42,996 nt of DNA from Rhizobium sp. (GCA_020621905.1 JAHRYZ010000006.1:1-42996), one strand, 5' to 3'; positions 20,883 through 31,179 are shown, numbered from the stretch's first letter. Made by a program: numbers and translations. Notes: a model not told the origin generated them from the sequence alone.

Positions 20883-21119
20883 TCAGGGCTGAGCCTTCTC
20901 GATGAACTTCACGGCGTCGCCGACCGTCAGGATCGAGTCAGCGGCATCGTCCGGGATCTCGACGCCGAATTCTTCTTCGAAGGCCATGACCAGTTCGACC
21001 GTGTCGAGCGAATCCGCACCCAGATCGTCGATGAAGCTGGCGCCTTCAACAACCTTTTCAGCGTCAACGCCGAGATGATCAACAACAATTTTCTTAACGC
21101 GTTCTGCGATATCGCTCAT
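20883..21119 (-). CDS. acpP: Acyl carrier protein
   Basis: [23 protein letters not shown]...[22 protein letters not shown]. Confidence 0.97.
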   Translation of the reverse strand: MSDIAERVKKIVVDHLGVDAEKVVEGASFIDDLGADSLDTVELVMAFEEEFGVEIPDDAADSILTVGDAVKFIEKAQP

Positions 21120-21399
21120 GTCGGTTTCCTCGACCTTCTTAATCTCAGGGCCGTCGTGACGACTTCCCTACCCTGTATCAAACCGGAGAACGTTTCGTTC
21201 CCCCGGCAAACCCGTTCAGCCCTGCCTCAACGAACCAACCATGCAATCAAACGCATAGCAATCGTCTTAAATGACAGGACGACTGTTCACAGTCATGGCC
21301 CGCTTAACACGGTTTAGCCGCGCCGCAAAGCCAGAAATTCGCCCGCAGCGGTTGCTCAACATGCAATTGAGAAACCGTGGCGCCGCGGGCGAGGATCCA

Positions 21400-22137
21400 T
21401 CAGATCATCGCCATGCCGCCGTTGACGTGCAGGGTCTCGCCGGTCATGTAGCTCGCCTCGTTGGAGGCAAGATAAACGACGGCCGAGGCGACTTCCGAGC
21501 CGGTCCCCATGCGACGCATCGGGATGGCGCCCATGATGGCGTCCTTCTGCTTGTCGTTGAGCTTGCCGGTCATGGCGCTTTCGATGAAGCCGGGCGCAAC
21601 GCAGTTCACCGTCACGTTGCGGGTGGCGATTTCCTGGGCGAGCGACTTGGAGAGGCCGATCATGCCGGCCTTCGAGGCGCAGTAGTTGGCCTGGCCCGGA
21701 TTGCCCGTGACCCCGACGACCGAGGTGATGTTGATGATGCGGCCGAAGCGGCGGCGCATCATCGGATGGGTGAGTTCGCGCGTCAGGCGGAAGACGGCCG
21801 TCAGGTTGACTTCGAGCACGCTGTCCCAGTCGGCGTCCTGCATGCGGACGAACAGGCCGTCCTTGGTGATACCGGCATTGTTGACCAGGATGTCGACGCC
21901 TTCGAGGTCGGCCTCGGCCTTCTCGCCGAGCGCCTTGACCTCGTCGCGGTCGGACAGGTTGGCCGGGAAGATCTTGACCCGGTCGCCGAGTTCGGCGGCC
22001 AATGCCTCGAGCTTCTCGACGCGCGTGCCGTGCAGGCCGACGATGGCGCCCTGGGCGTGCAACTGCCTGGCGATCTCCTCGCCGATGCCACCGGTCGCGC
22101 CGGTGACGAGGGCCTTGCGGCCGGTCAGGTCAAACAT
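21400..22137 (-). CDS. fabG: 3-oxoacyl-ACP reductase
   Basis: MFDLTGRKALVTGATGGIGEEIARQ, NNAGITKDGL, YCASKAGMIG. Confidence 0.95.
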   Translation of the reverse strand: MFDLTGRKALVTGATGGIGEEIARQLHAQGAIVGLHGTRVEKLEALAAELGDRVKIFPANLSDRDEVKALGEKAEADLEGVDILVNNAGITKDGLFVRMQDADWDSVLEVNLTAVFRLTRELTHPMMRRRFGRIINITSVVGVTGNPGQANYCASKAGMIGLSKSLAQEIATRNVTVNCVAPGFIESAMTGKLNDKQKDAIMGAIPMRRMGTGSEVASAVVYLASNEASYMTGETLHVNGGMAMI

Positions 22138-22171
22138 GTTCCTAGTTCCTTGTTCCAGATCATCCAGACAA

Positions 22172-23116
22172 TCAGCCGAGAAGCGCGGCAAGCGCCGCGT
22201 CGATGTCGGCCGCAGCATTGACGGCAACGCCGCTGAGGTTCTTGTCGATGCGACGGGCAAGCCCGGTCAGCACCTTGCCGGAGCCGATTTCATAAAGTGT
22301 CGTGACGCCGTTGGCGCCGAACCATTCGACCGTCTCGCGCCAGCGCACCTGGCCGGTCACCTGCTCGACCAGCAGGTCGGCGATCTCACCGGCGTCGGTG
22401 ACGGGGGCGGCGCGCACATTGGCGATCAGCGGTACGACCGGATTGTGCTTCTCGACCTTGGCCAGCGCCTCGCGCATGGCGACGGCGGCGGGGCCCATCA
22501 GGGCTGAATGGAAGGGTGCAGAGACCGGCAGCATGATGGCGCGCTTGGCGCCCTTTTCGGTGGCAAGGGCCGCCGCCTTCTCGACCGCGGCCTTGGCACC
22601 GGAGATGACCAGCTGGCCGCCGCCATTGTCGTTGGCGATCTGGCAGGGGCCGGCAGACGAAGCGTCCTGGCAGACTGCCTGCACATCGCCGTGCTCAAGG
22701 CCGATGATCGCCGCCATGGCACCCTCGCCGACCGGAACGGCGGCCTGCATGGCATTGCCGCGGATGCGCAGGAGGCGCGCAGTGTCGGCGAGCGAGAAGG
22801 TGCCGGCGGCACAGAGTGCGGAATACTCGCCAAGCGAATGGCCGGCGACGAAGGATATCTTGGACTTGAGGTCGAGGCCGCGGGCCTGCATGACACGGAT
22901 GACCGCCATCGAGACAGCCATCAAGGCCGGCTGGGCATTGGCCGTCAGGGTCAATGTCTCTTCCGGCCCGTCGAACATGGTGGTCGAGAGCTTTTCGCCG
23001 AGCGCCTCGTCGACTTCCGCAAAGACCGCCTTCGCTTCAGCATAGGTTTCGGCAAGCTCCTTGCCCATGCCGACGGCCTGACTGCCCTGGCCGGGGAATG
23101 TGAATGCAATGCTCAT
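22172..23116 (-). CDS. fabD: Malonyl-CoA-ACP transacylase
   Basis: MSIAFTFPGQGSQAVGMG, VAGHSLGEYSALCAAG. Confidence 0.95.
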   Translation of the reverse strand: MSIAFTFPGQGSQAVGMGKELAETYAEAKAVFAEVDEALGEKLSTTMFDGPEETLTLTANAQPALMAVSMAVIRVMQARGLDLKSKISFVAGHSLGEYSALCAAGTFSLADTARLLRIRGNAMQAAVPVGEGAMAAIIGLEHGDVQAVCQDASSAGPCQIANDNGGGQLVISGAKAAVEKAAALATEKGAKRAIMLPVSAPFHSALMGPAAVAMREALAKVEKHNPVVPLIANVRAAPVTDAGEIADLLVEQVTGQVRWRETVEWFGANGVTTLYEIGSGKVLTGLARRIDKNLSGVAVNAAADIDAALAALLG

Positions 23117-23232
23117 GGGCTTTACTCCCTTGGGTTTTTGCCCTCCATTCACATCTTTGCCTTGGGAGTCAAGTGTTGGGGAGGTGCACTCCTTGGCCGG
23201 CATTGCGCGCAAAGCTGGTCTTCCCAGTGAGA

Positions 23233-23718
23233 TTAGGGAAGGTTGATGGCAAATCTGATGGCCTTCCTGGCGAGCAGATAGAAGGCAAACCACAATACGA
23301 TACCAATGAGAAAGAGGTAGTGAAACTCAAACGTATAGTCTTCCTGAATCAAAACCAGCGGCCGCGACCGGGTGGGATCTGCCTTGTCGTAGAGGATGTC
23401 GATCTTCTCGGCTATGGGCAACGGCTCACGATCAAACCAACCTTCCATCTGGCAAGGAAACTTCGATTGGTGACGCATCGTATCGCCATTGTCGGTCACG
23501 AAAGAATAGAGGATTTGATAGGTGCAGGAGCGATTGCGTCTACCCCGCTGAATCTCGGCCTTTTCAACCTCGGCGACAGCCGTCGTCCAATGCGTCAGCT
23601 GTTGCTCGGCAATACGCTTGTTTTTGGTATGCACGGCCAGCACGAGACCTATCAACAGAGCCGCTAAAATCAGCGCAAAGGCATGTGACGCAAGTTTTGC
23701 CCGCCCCTCGTATTGCAT
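23233..23718 (-). CDS. Small two-TM membrane protein, DUF3592-like
   Basis: N- and C-terminal TM helices flanking a small extracytoplasmic domain; lower GC than its neighbours. Family assignment by eye only. Confidence 0.55.
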   Translation of the reverse strand: MQYEGRAKLASHAFALILAALLIGLVLAVHTKNKRIAEQQLTHWTTAVAEVEKAEIQRGRRNRSCTYQILYSFVTDNGDTMRHQSKFPCQMEGWFDREPLPIAEKIDILYDKADPTRSRPLVLIQEDYTFEFHYLFLIGIVLWFAFYLLARKAIRFAINLP

Positions 23719-23945
23719 TCTCCCACTCCGGCATTTGGCGCTAGGTTTGACTAGCTATCGGCAAAGAATGAACGCTTCGTTGCAGCGCATAGGTGCGCCT
23801 TCGGTGCAAGCACTCGTCTTGAGTGTTGCTCGAGCCAGAGAGGGCTGGAGTTCATCATTGTGCGCTTGCGATATGGCAATTCCCCATTATCTTTGCCACG
23901 ACTTCGCGGCCTGCATCTGGCCAACTTCCCAATAGAGGCTTTCCC

Positions 23946-24989
23946 ATGAAGATGAACCGGCTCGGCCGAACCGATATCCTTGTCTCCGAAATCTGCCTCG
24001 GCACCATGACCTGGGGTTCGCAGAACACCGAGGCCGAAGCCTTCGAGCAGATGGACTATGCCGTCGAACACGGCATCACTTTCTTCGACACCGCCGAACT
24101 CTACCCGACCACGCCGCTCTCGCCCGAGACCTATGCGTTGACCGAGACGATCATCGGCAACTGGTTCGCCAAAACCGGCAAGCGCAAGGATGTCGTGCTC
24201 GCCACCAAGGTCGCCGGTGCCGGCCGGCCCTATATCCGCGAAGGCAGGCCGATCACCGGCGCGTCGATCCGCGAGGCGGTGGATGCCAGCCTCAGGCGCC
24301 TGCAGACCGACTATATCGACCTCTACCAGATCCACTGGCCGAACCGCGGGCATTTCCACTTCCGCCAGGCCTGGAGCTACAACCCTTATGGCCAGGACCG
24401 CGAGCGCACGCTCGCCGACATGAACGAAAAGCTCGAGGCGCTCGACGAATGCGTCAAGGCCGGCAAGATCCGCGCCATCGGCCTTTCCAACGAGACGACC
24501 TGGGGCACGCAGAAATACATCGCGCTGGCCGAGGCGCGCGGCCTGCCGCGCGTCGCGACCGTGCAGAACGAATATAATCTGCTCTACCGACACTATGATC
24601 TCGACATGGCGGAGCTTTCCCACCACGAGGACGTCGGCCTTCTCGCCTATTCGCCGCTCGCCGCCGGTCTGCTCAGTGGCAAATATCTCGACGGCCGCAA
24701 GCCGACAGGCTCGCGCGGCGCGATCAACGGCGATCTCGGCGGCAGGCTGCAGCCGCTGCAGGAGCCCGCGGTCCGCGTCTATGTGGACATGGCGAAAAAG
24801 CACGGCCTCGACCCGTGCCAGTTGGCGATCGCCTTCTGCCTGACACGGCCCTTCATGGCTTCGGTCATCATCGGTGCGACGACGATGGAGCAGTTGAAGA
24901 CGGACATCGGTTCCGCCGACATCACGCTGTCGGGCGAGATCCTGAAGGAGATCGGCAAGGTGCACCGGGTCTATCCGGCGCCGATCTGA
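23946..24989 (+). CDS. Aldo/keto reductase (Tas-like)
   Basis: MNRLGRTDILVSEICLGTMTWGSQNTE, FFDTAELYP, LQTDYIDLYQIHWPNR. Confidence 0.92.
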   Translation: MKMNRLGRTDILVSEICLGTMTWGSQNTEAEAFEQMDYAVEHGITFFDTAELYPTTPLSPETYALTETIIGNWFAKTGKRKDVVLATKVAGAGRPYIREGRPITGASIREAVDASLRRLQTDYIDLYQIHWPNRGHFHFRQAWSYNPYGQDRERTLADMNEKLEALDECVKAGKIRAIGLSNETTWGTQKYIALAEARGLPRVATVQNEYNLLYRHYDLDMAELSHHEDVGLLAYSPLAAGLLSGKYLDGRKPTGSRGAINGDLGGRLQPLQEPAVRVYVDMAKKHGLDPCQLAIAFCLTRPFMASVIIGATTMEQLKTDIGSADITLSGEILKEIGKVHRVYPAPI

Positions 24990-24997
24990 GCGGCACC

Positions 24998-25510
24998 ATG
25001 GCCGTTCCGGCGAACAAGGTCCAACTTCTGGACGCGATGCAGCAGGGCTTTGCCAAATTGGAGACCGAGCTTTCGACGATCGACCCCGGGGAAGCGCAGT
25101 ATCCGGGCATGGAAGGCCATGCCCGGGGAACCACGATGAGCGTCAACGACCTCGTCGCCTATCTCGACGGTTGGGGACAACTGGTGCTGAAATGGGTCGA
25201 ACTGCGCGACCGAGGCCTGGAGCCGGACTTTCCGGAGACGGGCTACAAATGGAACGAACTCGGCGCGCTGGCGCAGAAATTCTACCGTGACCAGCAGGGC
25301 CTCGACTTTGCCGACTGCCTCGACAAACTGAGAGCGACCCATGCGCGGCTGGTCGCACTCGTCGAGCGTCTGGACAACGACGCGCTCTATGGTCACGGCT
25401 GGTACGATCGATGGACGCTCGGGCGCATGATCCAGTTCAACACCGCCTCGCCCTATGCCAATGCGCGGGCGCGCATCCGCAAGTGGAAGAAGGCGAAAGC
25501 GGCGGTTTGA
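24998..25510 (+). CDS. ClbS/DfsB family four-helix bundle protein
   Basis: MAVPANKVQLLDAMQQGFAKLETELSTI..., SVNDLVAYLDGWGQLVLKWV, YDRWTLGRMIQFNTASPYANARARIRKW. Confidence 0.85.
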   Translation: MAVPANKVQLLDAMQQGFAKLETELSTIDPGEAQYPGMEGHARGTTMSVNDLVAYLDGWGQLVLKWVELRDRGLEPDFPETGYKWNELGALAQKFYRDQQGLDFADCLDKLRATHARLVALVERLDNDALYGHGWYDRWTLGRMIQFNTASPYANARARIRKWKKAKAAV

Positions 25511-25530
25511 ACGGTTTTTCCGGGATTGAC

Positions 25531-25558
25531 CTTGCTATCGCGCCGAAAATCCGTATAA
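25531..25558 (+). promoter_or_regulatory. Candidate sigma70-type promoter of the rpsF operon
   Basis: TTGCTA-N16-TATAAG; an alternative upstream hexamer TTGACC starts at 25525. Confidence 0.5.
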
Positions 25559-25571
25559 GCGCGCTGTTCAC

Positions 25572-25664
25572 AACACCCGGTCTCATGGCTGGTGGCTGAA
25601 CGGAGGGCCGGTATCCGATGAGGATGCCGCAGGAACCAAGAGAGGTTCCGGCCTCCCGTGTCTC
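25572..25664 (+). promoter_or_regulatory. Structured 5' leader RNA of rpsF-rpsR (candidate cis-regulatory RNA)
   Basis: Hairpin 1 CGGTATCC-gatga-GGATGCCG; hairpin 2 GGAACC-aagaga-GGTTCC; closing stem ggagg(g)cc/ggcctcc, all by eye. Confidence 0.45.
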
Positions 25665-25783
25665 CGCTCTCGACCGTCTCGATACAACAGCTTTTCTTGC
25701 CTTGGGTTTCCCAAACAGGAGCAGTCGTTGAGGCTTAGCGCCGGATCCGGGTGATGACAACCGCAAGAAAGGCAAAGCTTACA

Positions 25784-26239
25784 ATGGCTCTTTACGAACA
25801 TGTATTCCTTGCCCGGCAGGATATGTCCGCACAGCAGGTTGATGCCCTCGTCGAACAGTACAAGGGTGTTATCGAAGCGAATGGCGGCAAGGTCGGGCGC
25901 GTAGAAAACTGGGGCCTCAAGTCCCTCACCTACCGCATCAAGAAGAACCGCAAGGCTCACTACGCCCTGATGGACATCGAAGCTCCGGGTGCAGCGATCC
26001 ATGAAATGGAACGCCAGATGCGCATCAACGAAGACATTCTTCGTTACATGACCATCGCCGTGGAAGCCCACGAAGAAGGCCCGTCTGCCATGATGCAGAA
26101 GCGCGACCGTGACGACCGTCCGCGTCGTGACGGCGACCGTCCGGAGCGCAGCTTCGGCGATCGCGATCGTGGCCCGCGTCCGGACCGTGGTCCGCGCGAA
26201 GGTGGCTTCGAGCGTCGTCCGCGCGAAGACCGCGCGTAA
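25784..26239 (+). CDS. rpsF: 30S ribosomal protein S6
   Basis: [60 protein letters not shown], with an Arg/Asp-rich C-terminal tail. Confidence 0.97.
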   Translation: MALYEHVFLARQDMSAQQVDALVEQYKGVIEANGGKVGRVENWGLKSLTYRIKKNRKAHYALMDIEAPGAAIHEMERQMRINEDILRYMTIAVEAHEEGPSAMMQKRDRDDRPRRDGDRPERSFGDRDRGPRPDRGPREGGFERRPREDRA

Positions 26240-26263
26240 TTTCGAGCAATAGGAGAAAACACA

Positions 26264-26512
26264 ATGGCTGATGCATCCTCTGCTCCGGCACGCCGTCCGT
26301 TCCATCGTCGTCGCAAGACCTGCCCCTTCTCGGGCGCAAATGCACCGAAGATCGACTACAAGGACGTCCGTCTCCTGCAGCGCTACATTTCCGAGCGCGG
26401 CAAGATCGTTCCTTCGCGTATCACCGCAGTTTCCCAGAAGAAGCAGCGCGAACTGGCCCAGGCCATCAAGCGCGCCCGCTTCCTCGGCCTGCTGCCCTAC
26501 GTCGTAGCGTAA
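26264..26512 (+). CDS. rpsR: 30S ribosomal protein S18
   Basis: [71 protein letters not shown]. Confidence 0.97.
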   Translation: MADASSAPARRPFHRRRKTCPFSGANAPKIDYKDVRLLQRYISERGKIVPSRITAVSQKKQRELAQAIKRARFLGLLPYVVA

Positions 26513-26518
26513 CGATCC

Positions 26519-26547
26519 GAAGCCTGCCGGCCTTGCCGGCGGGCTTC
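26519..26547 (+). terminator. Hairpin downstream of rpsR (terminator or attenuator)
   Basis: GAAGCCTGCCGGC-CTT-GCCGGCGGGCTTC, 13-bp stem with one T-G wobble; weak T-run. Confidence 0.5.
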
Positions 26548-26705
26548 CTCCCTTCCGCGTTGGGCGCGGATCGGAACCCATGCCCAAGGTCGGGCGACTT
26601 CATCCGAAGCATGAACGACCTCAGGTGAAATCCCATGTTGGGGACGGACTTCAGGATCTGAATCCGGCTTTTCCCCTAACTGCTTGAACCAGCAGGACAG
26701 CGAAC

Positions 26706-27673
26706 GTGAAACAGGTAAATGGACAACTGCTGCTGATCGGCCTGATCGCCGGTCTCACCGCCGCCCTGCTCGTACTGGGCGCGAGCGCGCAGCCGTCCTT
26801 TTCGTCCATCCTCTATGCCGCTTCCGCCCTGCCCGTGCTGATCGTCGGCCTCGGCTGGGGCAATGTCGCGGCCATCGCTGCCGTCGCCACCGCGGCTGTC
26901 ATCGGCGCGCTCGTCATTTCCCCGCTGTTCGCGCTGGCCATGGCGATCTTCACCCTGCTGCCGGCCGGCTGGCTCAGCCACCTCGCCAACCTCGCCCGTC
27001 CCGCGTCCGAAATCGGCGGCCCGGACGATCTGCTGGCCTGGTATCCGCTCTCCGACATCCTGCTGCATCTCTGCGCGCTGGTGTCGGTGGCCGTCATCTT
27101 CCTCGGCGTGATGATCGGCTACGGCCCGGAACTCACCGGCCAGATGGTCGACCTGCTCATGGCATCGGTCGCCGACCGGGACCCGACGCTTGCCGCCGAC
27201 CCGGCCTCGGTCGAACAGATCAAGAGCATGATGGTGCTGCTGCTGCCGATCGTCCAGGGCGGCATGTGGGTGCTGATGCTGTTTGCGGCCTATTACATCG
27301 CCATGCGCGTCGTCAGCGCGTCCGGCCGGGCGCTTCGCCCGCGCGAGATCTGCCGTCGTCGCTGCGGATGAACCGCAATGCGACCTTCGTCTTTCTCGCC
27401 GGCATCGTCGCCTGCTTCGTCGGCGGCGTCCCGCCCCGATCGGGGCGACGATTTGCGCACCTTCGGCGCGGGTTTCTGCTTGCCGGCTTCGGCTCGCTGC
27501 ACCTGCGGACCCGCGGCAAGGACTGGCGCCTGCCGGTCCTCGTTCTCGCCTACATCGCGACGCCGATGGTGCTCCCCGCCTTCGTCATTCTCGTCCTCGG
27601 GCTCGCCGATACGCGGCGAACCGTGGCCCTGACCCCGGCCCGCAAGGCCGGAACCGATAATTCCAAGTCTTGA
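26706..27673 (+). CDS. DUF2232 domain membrane protein; reading frame disrupted near 27350 and 27430-27475
   Basis: TM-rich N-terminal part in 26706..27371. Homology continues as DLPSSLRMNRNATFVFLAGIVACFVGGVP / LLAGFGSLHLRTRGKDWRLPVLVLAY in shifted frames. Located between rpsR and rplI. Confidence 0.7.
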
Positions 27674-27697
27674 ACTCAAACTGAAAGGAACAGAGAA

Positions 27698-28273
27698 ATG
27701 GAAGTCATTCTTCTTGAACGCATCGCCAAGCTCGGCCAGATGGGCGAGACGGTAAAGGTTCGTGACGGCTTCGCCCGTAACTACCTCCTGCCGCTCGGCA
27801 AGGCGCTGCGCGCCAACGCCGCCAACAAGGCCCGTTTCGACGCCGAGCGCGCAACGCTCGAAGCCCGCAATCTCGAGCGCAAGGCCGAAGCCCAGAAGGT
27901 CGCCGACGTTCTCGACGGCAAGTCCTTCATCGTCGTTCGTTCGGCCGGCGAAACCGGCCAGCTCTACGGTTCGGTCGCCGCCCGTGACGTCGTCGAGATC
28001 CTCGGCGCCGAAAACTTCGTCATCGGCCGCAACCAGGTCGAGCTCAACACCCCGATCAAGACCATCGGCCTGCACAAGGTGGTCATCCACCTGCATGCCG
28101 AAGTCGAAATCTCGGTCGAGCTCAACGTTGCCCGTTCGGCCGAAGAAGCCGAGCGCCAGGCCAAGGGCGAAAGTCTCACCTCGGCCGACGCCATCTACGG
28201 CGTTGACGAAGACGCGCTTCGTCCGGAAGACTTCTTCGATCCGGACGCTGACCGCGACGGCGACGAAGAATAA
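27698..28273 (+). CDS. rplI: 50S ribosomal protein L9
   Basis: [39 protein letters not shown]. Confidence 0.97.
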   Translation: MEVILLERIAKLGQMGETVKVRDGFARNYLLPLGKALRANAANKARFDAERATLEARNLERKAEAQKVADVLDGKSFIVVRSAGETGQLYGSVAARDVVEILGAENFVIGRNQVELNTPIKTIGLHKVVIHLHAEVEISVELNVARSAEEAERQAKGESLTSADAIYGVDEDALRPEDFFDPDADRDGDEE

Positions 28274-28297
28274 GCATCGGCTGGAGCCGCATGTCAG

Positions 28298-28330
28298 AAC
28301 GCCCGGGTCCTTCGACCCGGGCGTTTTTCT
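28298..28330 (+). terminator. Rho-independent terminator of the rpsF-rplI operon
   Basis: AACGCCCGGGTC-cttc-GACCCGGGCGTT followed by tttc. Confidence 0.85.
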
Positions 28331-28601
28331 TTGCCAGGACCTTCGCGGCGGGGCGGCAAGGGGCGAACTATTTGCGCTGACGGCACCCCTTTGGGATATG
28401 ATTGGATGGTGTCCTGCGATTCGCGCGGCAAATGGGTATGCAAGCTCTTTCATCGGCGATGCGCAGATTCTCTCAGGCCCCCTGTGGATAGACGGGGACA
28501 AGTCTGACGCGCTCGATTGAAGTTGACTCGCACCGAGCCAGCCGCCAAATCCTAGGGCCAACAAGATCGACATTCCCGAGAAGAAAAGACGGTAGCCCGC
28601 G

Positions 28602-30098
28602 ATGAACGATGCTGCGCGCAAGATAGCCCAAATCCAGCCGGCCGAACCCCATTACCGGGAAGCGCCGAACAATATCGAAGCCGAACAGGCCCTGCTGGGT
28701 GCGATCCTCGTCAACAACGATGCCTATTACCGCGTTTCCGACTTTCTCAAGCCGGATCACCTCTATGAGCCCCTGCACCGGAAGATCTTCGAGGTCGCCT
28801 CGGAAATCATCCGCATGGGCAAGACCGCCAATCCGGTGACCATCAAGACCTTCCTGCCGTCCGACCAGAAGGTCGGCGATCTCACCGTCGCGCAGTATCT
28901 CGCGCGGCTTGCGTCCGAAGCCGTCACCATCATCAATGCCGAGGACTACGGCCGGGCGATCTACGACCTCGCGCTTCGCCGCGCGCTGATCCAGATCGGC
29001 GAGGACGTCGTCAACATCGCCTATGACGCGCCGCTCGACATGCCGCCGCAGGCGCAGATCGAGGACACCGAGCGCCGCCTCTTCGCGCTGGCCGAGAACG
29101 GCCGCTACGACGGCGGCTTCCAGTCGTTCAACGATGCGGTGGCCCAGGCGATCGACATGGCGGGCGCCGCCTTCGAACGCGACGGTCACCTGTCCGGCAT
29201 CTCCACCGGCATCATGTCGCTCGACAGCAAGATGGGCGGCCTGCAGCGTTCCGACTTGATCGTGCTCGCCGGACGCCCCGGCATGGGCAAGACCTCGCTG
29301 GCGACCAATATCGCCTACAACATCGCAGCGGCCTACGAGCCCGAGATCATGCCGGACGGCTCGTTCAAGGCGAAGAACGGCGGCGTCGTCGGCTTCTACT
29401 CGCTGGAAATGTCGTCCGAACAGCTCGCCACCCGTATCATCTCCGAACAGACGGAAGTCTCCTCGTCGAAGATCCGCCGCGGCGACATCACCGAGGCCGA
29501 TTTCGAAAAGCTCGTCGCCTGCAGCCAGATGATGCAGAAGGTGCCGCTGTTCATCGACCAGACCGGTGGTATTTCCATCGCCCAGCTCTCCGCCCGCGCT
29601 CGCCGCCTCAAGCGCCAGCGCGGCCTCGACTGCCTGGTGGTCGACTATATCCAGCTGATGACGGGTACCGGCAAGGCGGGCGAGAACCGCGTGCAGGAAA
29701 TCACCCAGATCACCACGGGTCTGAAGGCGCTCGGCAAGGAACTCAACGTGCCGATCATCGCGCTGTCGCAGCTGTCGCGTGGTGTCGAAAGCCGCGACGA
29801 CAAGCGCCCCCAGCTCTCCGACCTTCGCGAATCGGGCTCGATCGAGCAGGACGCCGACGTCGTGCTCTTCGTGTTCCGCGAGGAATACTACGTGAAGAAC
29901 GCCGAGCCGCGCGATCTCGCCGATCCGAAATACCCGGAATGGGAAGCGCTGATGGACAAGGTCAAGGGGACGGCCGACGTCATCATCGCCAAGCAGCGCC
30001 ACGGACCGACCGGCACCGTCAAGCTCGCCTTCCAGTCGGAATTCACCCGCTTCGCCGACCTCGCCGATCCGTCCTTCACCGCCTACGAGGAGCCGTGA
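28602..30098 (+). CDS. dnaB: Replicative DNA helicase
   Basis: NNIEAEQALLGAILVNNDAYYRV, VLAGRPGMGKTSLATNIAYN, VDYIQLM, LSDLRESGSIEQDADVVLFVFREEYY. Confidence 0.97.
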   Translation: MNDAARKIAQIQPAEPHYREAPNNIEAEQALLGAILVNNDAYYRVSDFLKPDHLYEPLHRKIFEVASEIIRMGKTANPVTIKTFLPSDQKVGDLTVAQYLARLASEAVTIINAEDYGRAIYDLALRRALIQIGEDVVNIAYDAPLDMPPQAQIEDTERRLFALAENGRYDGGFQSFNDAVAQAIDMAGAAFERDGHLSGISTGIMSLDSKMGGLQRSDLIVLAGRPGMGKTSLATNIAYNIAAAYEPEIMPDGSFKAKNGGVVGFYSLEMSSEQLATRIISEQTEVSSSKIRRGDITEADFEKLVACSQMMQKVPLFIDQTGGISIAQLSARARRLKRQRGLDCLVVDYIQLMTGTGKAGENRVQEITQITTGLKALGKELNVPIIALSQLSRGVESRDDKRPQLSDLRESGSIEQDADVVLFVFREEYYVKNAEPRDLADPKYPEWEALMDKVKGTADVIIAKQRHGPTGTVKLAFQSEFTRFADLADPSFTAYEEP

Positions 30099-30104
30099 GG
30101 CACC

Positions 30105-30407
30105 TCAAAGACCGGCAAGCCGCATCAGCGCGACGGTCGCCACCCCCGCCGTGGCGGCCGCGAGCATCGGCAGCCTGAGGGCGGCAAGGGCCGTCACGGC
30201 ACAGGCTAGGCTCTCGGCGGGGCCGGTCGCAAGCGCCGTCGGCGTGACGACGGCCACCATCACCGCGGGCGGAATGGCATCCAGCATGCGCCGCGCACGC
30301 GGCGTGAGCGTCGCGAACCTCAGGACGGCCAGCCCGGCCAGCCGCGTCAGCACCGTGGCGCCGGCCATGGCGAGGATCGCCGCAAGCGTCGCAAGATCGA
30401 GGCTCAT
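30105..30407 (-). CDS. AzlD family transporter subunit
   Basis: Short, four-TM-like; overlaps azlC (ATGA). VTRLAGLAVLRFATLTPRARRMLDAIPPAVMVAVVTPTALATG. Confidence 0.85.
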   Translation of the reverse strand: MSLDLATLAAILAMAGATVLTRLAGLAVLRFATLTPRARRMLDAIPPAVMVAVVTPTALATGPAESLACAVTALAALRLPMLAAATAGVATVALMRLAGL

Positions 30408-31108
30408 CGGACGTCTCCCGGCGGATTACCTCTGAAGGCTGCCGCCAGCAGGCCGCCGGCCGCACCGGCCGCGATGTACCAGACGCCGGGCACGAGATGA
30501 TGGACGGCAAGCGCGCTCAGCGCACTGGCGACCAGAACGATGCCAGTCTCCCTGCCCTTCCAGAAACCGGTCACCAGCACGATGAAGACAGCGGGGAAGG
30601 CAAAGTCGAGGCCGATCACCGCGGGATCTCCGACGAAACGGCCGAGCAGACCGCCGAGGACGCCGGCAAGAACCCAGGCTAGGTAGAAGACCCCGACCAC
30701 ACCGGCATACCAGGCCGGCGTCAGCCGCGCCTCGCGGGCCCGGAATTCCGACATCGCCCAGATCTCGTCGGCGAGGAAGAGCAGCGAGACGCCCTTCTGC
30801 ACGCGACTGAAGGCCGCCATCTTGCCGGCGATCGAGGCTCCCATCAGCACATGGCGCACATTGACCAGAAGCGCGGCGAAGCCGACGGCCGTCCAGCTGG
30901 CCGGGTGGGTCCAGATGTCCATGGCGACGAACTGCGACCCGCCGGCGAAGACGAGTGCACTCATCAGGATGATTTCGAGCGTCGACAGGCCTTTGGTCGC
31001 GGCGACCGCGCCGAACACCATGCCGACCGGAAGTACGGCAATGATGAGCGGCGCCATGCTCCGCAGCCCCTGGAGAAATTCCTGCGCGGATGAGTGTTCT
31101 GTCGGCAT
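30404..31108 (-). CDS. AzlC family ABC transporter permease (branched-chain amino-acid export type)
   Basis: SMAPLIIAVLPVGMVFGAVAATKGLSTLEIILMSALVFAGGSQFVAMDIW. Confidence 0.9.
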   Translation of the reverse strand: MPTEHSSAQEFLQGLRSMAPLIIAVLPVGMVFGAVAATKGLSTLEIILMSALVFAGGSQFVAMDIWTHPASWTAVGFAALLVNVRHVLMGASIAGKMAAFSRVQKGVSLLFLADEIWAMSEFRAREARLTPAWYAGVVGVFYLAWVLAGVLGGLLGRFVGDPAVIGLDFAFPAVFIVLVTGFWKGRETGIVLVASALSALAVHHLVPGVWYIAAGAAGGLLAAAFRGNPPGDVR

Positions 31109-31179
31109 TCCACTTTCCCATCAAACCCTTTGACGCGCCTTCTAGGGGCGACGGCCATGCCGGTCTTGAACGAAAGTGA

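Noticed and set aside
26513-26705. tRNA or small RNA gene in the rpsR-DUF2232 gap
   Set aside because: Only a terminator-like hairpin is evident; no cloverleaf or tRNA T-loop motif (GGTTCRA) seen.
28473-30002. 509-aa antisense ORF opposite dnaB
   Set aside because: Shadow ORF of dnaB; no signal of a real protein.
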